From: Streptomyces physcomitrii
GTDB taxonomy: Bacteria > Actinomycetota > Actinomycetes > Streptomycetales > Streptomycetaceae
Direction of reading: 5' to 3'
DNA length: 64,000 bases
NCBI RefSeq assembly: GCF_012273655.1
Contig: NZ_JAAWWP010000005.1
Coordinates: forward strand, 124,001 to 188,000
Shown: in pieces, positions 59,568 through 64,000 of the stretch
Layout of the letters: each line of letters opens with the position of its first letter
Numbering within the stretch: position 1 is the stretch's first letter
Notes under the pieces: generated by a model
The model's input: the letters and a program-made list of their open reading frames with translations, nothing else
Databases searched by the model: none
What the model was told of the DNA's origin: nothing
Position numbers and translations under genes: made by a program

Positions 59568-61504
59568 GCAAGCGGACCCGGCCCACCGCCGGTACGCCCG
59601 AGGAGGCCGCGACGGTACCCACGCCGCAGGGGACGGCGGCCACCGCGACGATGACGGCCCCGGCCACCCCTCCCCCCGGCACCGAAAGCACGGAAATCCC
59701 CGGCGCCGCGACCGGGAGCCACTCCCCCAACTCCCGTACCTCCGAGGGCACTTCCCCGGCCGCCGCTTCTCCCCCTCCCTCCGTCAACCGCCTCCTGGCC
59801 CGGGCGGCGCTGCTCACCGCGGTGTTCTCGGCGGCCGGTTCGCTGCTCGGCCTGGTGCGGGACCAGACCCTGGCGCAGCTGTTCGGGGCGGGTCCGGGCA
59901 CCGACGCCTTCCTGGTGGCGTGGACGGTGCCGGAGCTGGCCTCGACGCTGCTGATCGAGGAGGGGCTGGCCTTCGCGATGGTGCCCGCGTTCAGCGTGGC
60001 GCTGTCGCGGCGGGCGCGCGGCGAACGGGCGGCCGGCGGCGGCGATCCGGTGCGCGCCCTGGTGGCGGCCTCCCTGCCGCGCCTGGCCCTGTGGCTCACG
60101 GGCGCCGGGGCCCTGCTGATCGCCACCGCGCCGCTGCTCGTGGACCTGCTGGCACCGGGCCTCGACGACCCGGGGCTCGCGGTGGACTGCACCCGGCTGA
60201 CGGCGACCTCGCTGCTCAGCTTCGGGCTCACCGGCTACTGCAGCGCCGCCCTGCGCGCGCACCGCAGCTTCCTGGCACCGGCGACCATCTACGTGGCGTA
60301 CAACACCGGCATCATCACCGCCCTGTTCGTCTGCGGCGGGCGCTGGGGAGTGGCCTCGGCGGCGGTCGGGGTCGCGGTCGGCGGCTGCCTGATGGTCGCG
60401 GTGCAGGCACCCTCGCTCTGGCGCCGCCTGCGCACCGGGGAGGCGGCACCCCCGGCCGCCCCCGGCTCCGGCGCCCAGACCGCCGAGGAGACATCCGTAC
60501 CGCCCAACGGGGCCCGGCGCGGGGCGGGTTGGCCAGTGGACGGCGGGCTGCTGCTGACCGTGCTGCTGTTCGCGGCGGTGCGCCAGTCGCAGGTGTTCAT
60601 CGAGCGCTTCCTCGCCTCCGGGCTGCCCGCGGGGGCCATCTCGCACCTCAACTACGCCCAGAAGATCTGCCAGTTGCCGATGGTGCTCTCGCTGATGCTG
60701 TGCACGGTCACCTTCCCGGTGGTGGCGCGGGCGGTCGCCGACGGGGACACCGAGGCCGCCCGCGACCGGGTGGAACGCGATCTGCTGCTGGCCGCCTCGG
60801 TGGTACTGCTCGGCGCCGCCGCGGTGGTGGCGAGCGCGCCGCAGCTGGTGCAACTCCTGTTCCAGCGGGGGGCGTTCACCGCCGCCGACACCCTGGCGAC
60901 GGCCGGGGTGATGCGGGTGTACGCGGCCGGGCTGCTCGGGCACACCCTGGTGGGCGCGCTGATCCGGGCGTACTTCTCCGGCAACCGGCGGGCCTGGTAC
61001 CCGGTCGCGGCGATGGCGGCCGGTGCGGCGGCGACCGGGCTGCTCGGCGCGCTGGCCGTCGGCCCCTTCGGGGTGCGGGGCATCGCCGCCGCGAACGCCG
61101 CCGGGATCACGCTGACCGCGGCGCTGCTCCTGTACGGCTGCACCCGTACCGTCCCGCTGCGCACCGGCCGGGTGGCCGCCGCGCTGCTGTGCCCGCTCGG
61201 CGGCGCGGTGGCCGCCGCGGCGGCCGGACTCGCCGCCGCGCCCCTGCTCGGCACCCTCGGCGCCACCGCCCCGGCAGCCGCGCTCGCCCTCCAACTCCCC
61301 CTGATCGCGCTGGTGTTCGCGGCGGTGACCTGCCTCCTCGGCCGTCGCGGCTTCCCGGCGCTCTCCGTACGCCTGCCCCGGCTCGGCCGCCCGGCACCGC
61401 ACCCGGCGCGCACCGCCGACGAGCCGACCGCCACCGCCACCGCCACCAAAGACACAGACACAGACACAGACCCCGCCGACCGAAAGAGCGCCGATGTCCG
61501 TTGA
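59564..61504 (+). CDS. MurJ/MVF-type lipid-linked oligosaccharide flippase
   Basis: 646 residues. A Thr/Ala/Pro-rich N-terminal tail of about 75 residues and a Thr/Asp-repeat C-terminus (TATATATKDTDTDTD) flank about 14 helices of the MVF superfamily: LLGLVRDQTLAQLFGAGPGTDAFLVAW, RQSQVFIERFLASGLPAGA and FQRGAFTAADTLAT. In this operon it takes the place of a Wzx and likely flips the repeat unit, rather than acting as the housekeeping MurJ. Starts GTG 59564, overlapping the preceding stop. Confidence 0.85.
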   Translation: MSKRTRPTAGTPEEAATVPTPQGTAATATMTAPATPPPGTESTEIPGAATGSHSPNSRTSEGTSPAAASPPPSVNRLLARAALLTAVFSAAGSLLGLVRDQTLAQLFGAGPGTDAFLVAWTVPELASTLLIEEGLAFAMVPAFSVALSRRARGERAAGGGDPVRALVAASLPRLALWLTGAGALLIATAPLLVDLLAPGLDDPGLAVDCTRLTATSLLSFGLTGYCSAALRAHRSFLAPATIYVAYNTGIITALFVCGGRWGVASAAVGVAVGGCLMVAVQAPSLWRRLRTGEAAPPAAPGSGAQTAEETSVPPNGARRGAGWPVDGGLLLTVLLFAAVRQSQVFIERFLASGLPAGAISHLNYAQKICQLPMVLSLMLCTVTFPVVARAVADGDTEAARDRVERDLLLAASVVLLGAAAVVASAPQLVQLLFQRGAFTAADTLATAGVMRVYAAGLLGHTLVGALIRAYFSGNRRAWYPVAAMAAGAAATGLLGALAVGPFGVRGIAAANAAGITLTAALLLYGCTRTVPLRTGRVAAALLCPLGGAVAAAAAGLAAAPLLGTLGATAPAAALALQLPLIALVFAAVTCLLGRRGFPALSVRLPRLGRPAPHPARTADEPTATATATKDTDTDTDPADRKSADVR

Positions 61505-62267
61505 ACCGCAGCCGGGACGCACCCCGCGCCCCCGCCGGGCCGCCTTCGGGGTGCCCTGGATCGCCATGTACCACTCGGTGGGCAGCTGCGCCGACGACCC
61601 GTACCGCATCACCGTGAGCCCCGACCGGCTCGCCGAGCAGCTGCGCTGGATGCGGCGCAACCGGCTGCGGGGCGTCGGGGTCGGGGAGTTGCTCGCCGCG
61701 CGGGCCGCGGGCGGGGGCCGCGGTCTGGTCGGGCTGACCTTCGACGACGGCTACACCGACTTCCTCAGCCACGCGCTGCCGCTGCTGCGGCGCTGCGGAT
61801 TCCGGGCCACGGTGTTCGTGCTGCCGGGGCGGCTCGGCGGGGTCAACGAGTGGGATCCGCTGGGCCCGCGCAAGCCGCTGCTGACCGCGGAGGGCATCCG
61901 CGAGGCGCATGCCGCCGGGATGGAGATCGCCTCCCACGGGCTCACCCACATCGATCTGACCGGCTGCGACGAGCAGTTGCTGCGCGCCGAGACGGTGGGC
62001 AGCCGCACCCTCCTGTCCGAGCTGGTGCGCGCCGAGGTGAGCGGCTTCTGCTATCCGTACGGCACCGTCGACGCCCGGGTGGCGGCCGCGGTCCGCAGGG
62101 CCGGGTACCGCTACGCCTGCGCGATCGACCCGGGCCGCCTGAGCGGGCCGTTCGCGCTGCCGCGGCTGCACATCGGGCAGCAGGACACCCCCTTGAGGAT
62201 GGCGCTCAAGCGCAGGCTGCACCCGCTGCGCCGCCGGGCCCCGCGCGAAGAGGCGGCCCCGGTGTGA
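61494..62267 (+). CDS. Polysaccharide deacetylase (NodB domain, CE4)
   Basis: 257 residues. NodB motifs: TFDDGYTD (catalytic Asp and metal Asp), SHGLTHIDL (metal His pair) and FCYPYGTVDARVAAAV. It removes N- or O-acetyl groups from a polymer or lipid-linked intermediate. No signal peptide or anchor is seen, so it may act in the cytoplasm on precursor or be exported otherwise. It overlaps the flippase gene by 11 bp and the next GT by 4 bp. Confidence 0.9.
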   Translation: MSVEPQPGRTPRPRRAAFGVPWIAMYHSVGSCADDPYRITVSPDRLAEQLRWMRRNRLRGVGVGELLAARAAGGGRGLVGLTFDDGYTDFLSHALPLLRRCGFRATVFVLPGRLGGVNEWDPLGPRKPLLTAEGIREAHAAGMEIASHGLTHIDLTGCDEQLLRAETVGSRTLLSELVRAEVSGFCYPYGTVDARVAAAVRRAGYRYACAIDPGRLSGPFALPRLHIGQQDTPLRMALKRRLHPLRRRAPREEAAPV

Positions 62268-63406
62268 GGGCGCTGCACATCATCACCGGCCTCGGCGTCG
62301 GCGGTGCCGAGCAGCAACTTCGGCTGCTGCTGCGGGAGTTGCCGGTGGACTGCGAGGTGGTCACGCTCACCAACCCGGGCCCGGTCGCGGACGGGCTGCT
62401 CGCCGACGGGGTCCGCGTGGTCCATCTGGGCATGGCCGGCAACCGGGACCTGTCCGCGCTGCCGAGACTGACCGCGCTGATCGAGCGCGGCGGCTACGAC
62501 CTGGTGCACACCCATCTGTACCGGGCCTGCCTCTACGGCCGGATCGCCGCCCGCCTGGCGGGCGTACGGGCCATCGTGGCCACCGAACACTCCCTGGGCG
62601 AAAGGCAGTTGGAGGGCCGCCCGCTGACCGGCGCGGTACGCGGCCTCTACCTCGCCGGGGAGCGCCTGGGCCGTGCCACGGTCGCCGTCTCCGCCACCGT
62701 CGCCGAACGGCTGCGCCGCTGGGGCGTGCCCGAGGGCCGGATCCACCTGGTACCCAACGGCATCGACGCCGGGGCCTTCCGCTTCGACGCCGCCGCCCGC
62801 CGCCGCACCCGGGCGCTGCTGGGCCTCCCCGAGGACGCCTATGTCATCGGCGGGGTGGGGCGGCTCGCGGCGGGCAAGCAGTTCGGCGTACTGATCGAGG
62901 CACTCGCCCAACTCCCGGCCGACTGCCGCCTGTTGCTGGTCGGGGGCGGCCCCGAGGAGGCCGCGCTCCGGCAGGCGGCACGGCAGCGGGGCCTCGCCGG
63001 CCGGGTCGTGCTCGCCGGGGAGAGCCCGCTGCTGCCCGCGCCCCGGGACGCTCAACGCCCGCCGCTGGGCGCCCTGTTGTCCGCGATGGACGTACTGGCC
63101 TCGCCCTCCCCGGAGGAGGCCTTCGGCCTGGCCGCCGTCGAAGGGCTCGCGGCGGGACTGCCGGTGCGCTACGCGGCCTGCCCCGCCCTGGAGGACCTGC
63201 CCCGGCAGTCCACCGCGGGCGCCGAACGCCTCGCCCCCGGCGCCGCCTCCTTCGCCCGCGCCCTCGCCGCGCTGCGGGCCGCGGGCCCGCGCCGCCTCGA
63301 CGTACCCGGCGCCGTCCACCACTACAGCATCGCCCGCAGTGCCCGGCAGCTGACCGGCGTGTACGCACAGGCGCTGGCACCGACCAAGGGAGTGACCCGC
63401 TCATGA
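62264..63406 (+). CDS. Glycosyltransferase, GT4 family (second)
   Basis: 380 residues: N-terminal ALHIITGLGVGGAEQQLRLL, YDLVHTHLYRACLYGRIAARL, then HLVPNGIDAGAFRF, IGGVGRLAAGKQFGVLIEA and the donor-binding SPSPEEAFGLAAVEGLAAGLPV. GTG 62264 overlaps the deacetylase stop, and its own stop overlaps the next ATG. Probably adds a later sugar of the repeat unit; the donor is unknown. Confidence 0.9.
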   Translation: MRALHIITGLGVGGAEQQLRLLLRELPVDCEVVTLTNPGPVADGLLADGVRVVHLGMAGNRDLSALPRLTALIERGGYDLVHTHLYRACLYGRIAARLAGVRAIVATEHSLGERQLEGRPLTGAVRGLYLAGERLGRATVAVSATVAERLRRWGVPEGRIHLVPNGIDAGAFRFDAAARRRTRALLGLPEDAYVIGGVGRLAAGKQFGVLIEALAQLPADCRLLLVGGGPEEAALRQAARQRGLAGRVVLAGESPLLPAPRDAQRPPLGALLSAMDVLASPSPEEAFGLAAVEGLAAGLPVRYAACPALEDLPRQSTAGAERLAPGAASFARALAALRAAGPRRLDVPGAVHHYSIARSARQLTGVYAQALAPTKGVTRS

Positions 63407-64000
63407 CCGAACAATCCCCGCCCCGCCCGGCCGCCCGCGCCGCGCTCGCCCGTCTGCGGCGGCTGCCCGCCTGGTGGCTGCTGCCGGTGTGCGCCCTGCT
63501 CGGCGCGGTGATCGGCGGCGCGTACGGGCTGCTGCGCGCTCCCCAGTACACGGCGACGAGCTATGTCATCGCGGTCCCCGGCGACAAGGCGGATCCGGCG
63601 ACCGCGCTCGGCTTCGCCCAGGCCTACGGCCGGGTCGCCACCCAGCTCGCCGTCCTCGGCGACGCCCAGGTCGAGGCGGGCGTCCCCGTCGCGACGCTGC
63701 GCGAGAGCGTACGGGCGGCCACCTCCCCCGACGCGCCGATGATCTCCCTGTCGGCCACCGCCGCCTCGCCGGGGACCGCCACCGACATGGCCAACGCGGT
63801 CGCCCGCGCGCTGACCGCCAACGCCCGCCTCACCAAGGACGCGATGCGGGTGCAGCTGGTGCAGTTCTCCCGCGCCACCGAACCCTCCTCCCCCGCCTCC
63901 GCCTCCGCCGCGGTGACCGCCCTGGTCGGCGCGAGCGCGGGCGGACTGCTCGGCGGCCTCGCCCTGCTCGCCCGGCCCCGGCGCCGCACCACGGTCGGGG
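63403..64000 (+). CDS. Wzz-like chain-length/polysaccharide co-polymerase (cut by window edge)
   Basis: The first 199 codons are visible. After a short basic start comes a helix (WWLLPVCALLGAVIGGAYGLL, about 28-48), an extracytoplasmic segment (PQYTATSYVIAVPG ... FAQAYGRVATQLAVL ... LRESVRAATSPDAPMISLSA) and a second helix near 165-185 followed by basic residues. This is the Wzz layout; no Walker motif is reached before the edge. ATG 63403 overlaps the preceding stop (ATGA). Confidence 0.75.
   Translation, partial: MTEQSPPRPAARAALARLRRLPAWWLLPVCALLGAVIGGAYGLLRAPQYTATSYVIAVPGDKADPATALGFAQAYGRVATQLAVLGDAQVEAGVPVATLRESVRAATSPDAPMISLSATAASPGTATDMANAVARALTANARLTKDAMRVQLVQFSRATEPSSPASASAAVTALVGASAGGLLGGLALLARPRRRTTVG

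Noticed and set aside
58712..61660. A 982-codon open frame on the minus strand.
   Set aside because: Antisense shadow of the Wzy-like and flippase genes; composition is Arg/Gly-rich without motifs.

Overview
The window is a high-GC actinobacterial chromosome segment, almost certainly from a Streptomyces. It has very high third-position GC, frequent GTG starts, many 4-bp ATGA/GTGA stop-start overlaps, two short chaplins (aerial-hypha coat proteins), a melC1-melC2 tyrosinase pair, a PucR-type regulator and a leaderless-type promoter motif.

Left third (1-18.3 kb): genome defence and traces of integration. A Ser/Thr kinase runs off the left edge and is preceded by a second, frameshifted kinase relic. 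Next comes a complete Wadjet-type plasmid-defence operon, jetA-jetB-jetC-jetD (2454-10907), with every junction overlapping by 4 bp. It is followed by a NACHT-type NTPase with a candidate HEPN RNase motif at its N-terminus (11074-13821). Position 14152-14192 is the 3' part of a tRNA-Pro gene without its 5' part, which reads as the distal attachment scar of an element integrated from the left. Beyond the scar lie an unusual PD-(D/E)XK nuclease - RAMA-like - alkyltransferase-like fusion, an internally deleted relic of a sulfur-binding HNH endonuclease, and an apparently intact ScoMcrA-like type IV restriction enzyme. The last two end on the same CTAG.

Middle (18.3-49.9 kb): mostly ordinary chromosome. 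A zinc-ribbon protein precedes a glycine-betaine operon (aldehyde dehydrogenase, GMC choline-dehydrogenase-like oxidase, ABC ATPase, double-length permease, binding lipoprotein). Then come TerB, a TPR protein, an FAD monooxygenase whose stop codon abuts a roughly 200-bp MITE-like element, a two-component system, a KhtT/KhtU-like cation:proton antiporter pair, an SLC13/ArsB-type permease and a PucR-type regulator. A YqiJ-like / flotillin / giant AAA-ATPase (DUF3686) module follows, then GNAT and LacI genes, a membrane protein whose start region is duplicated, and a photolyase. Several intergenic regions hold short tandem repeats.

Right part (50-64 kb): cell surface. Two chaplin genes flank the tyrosinase genes, a VKOR-like thiol oxidoreductase and a small secreted protein. 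The last 9.7 kb is one tightly coupled + strand operon for an extracellular polysaccharide: secreted protein, glycosyltransferase, polyprenyl glycosylphosphotransferase, O-antigen-ligase/polymerase-like protein, MurJ-like flippase, polysaccharide deacetylase, second glycosyltransferase and the start of a Wzz-like protein. It runs off the right edge. All family assignments come from reading motifs by eye; no database search was possible.
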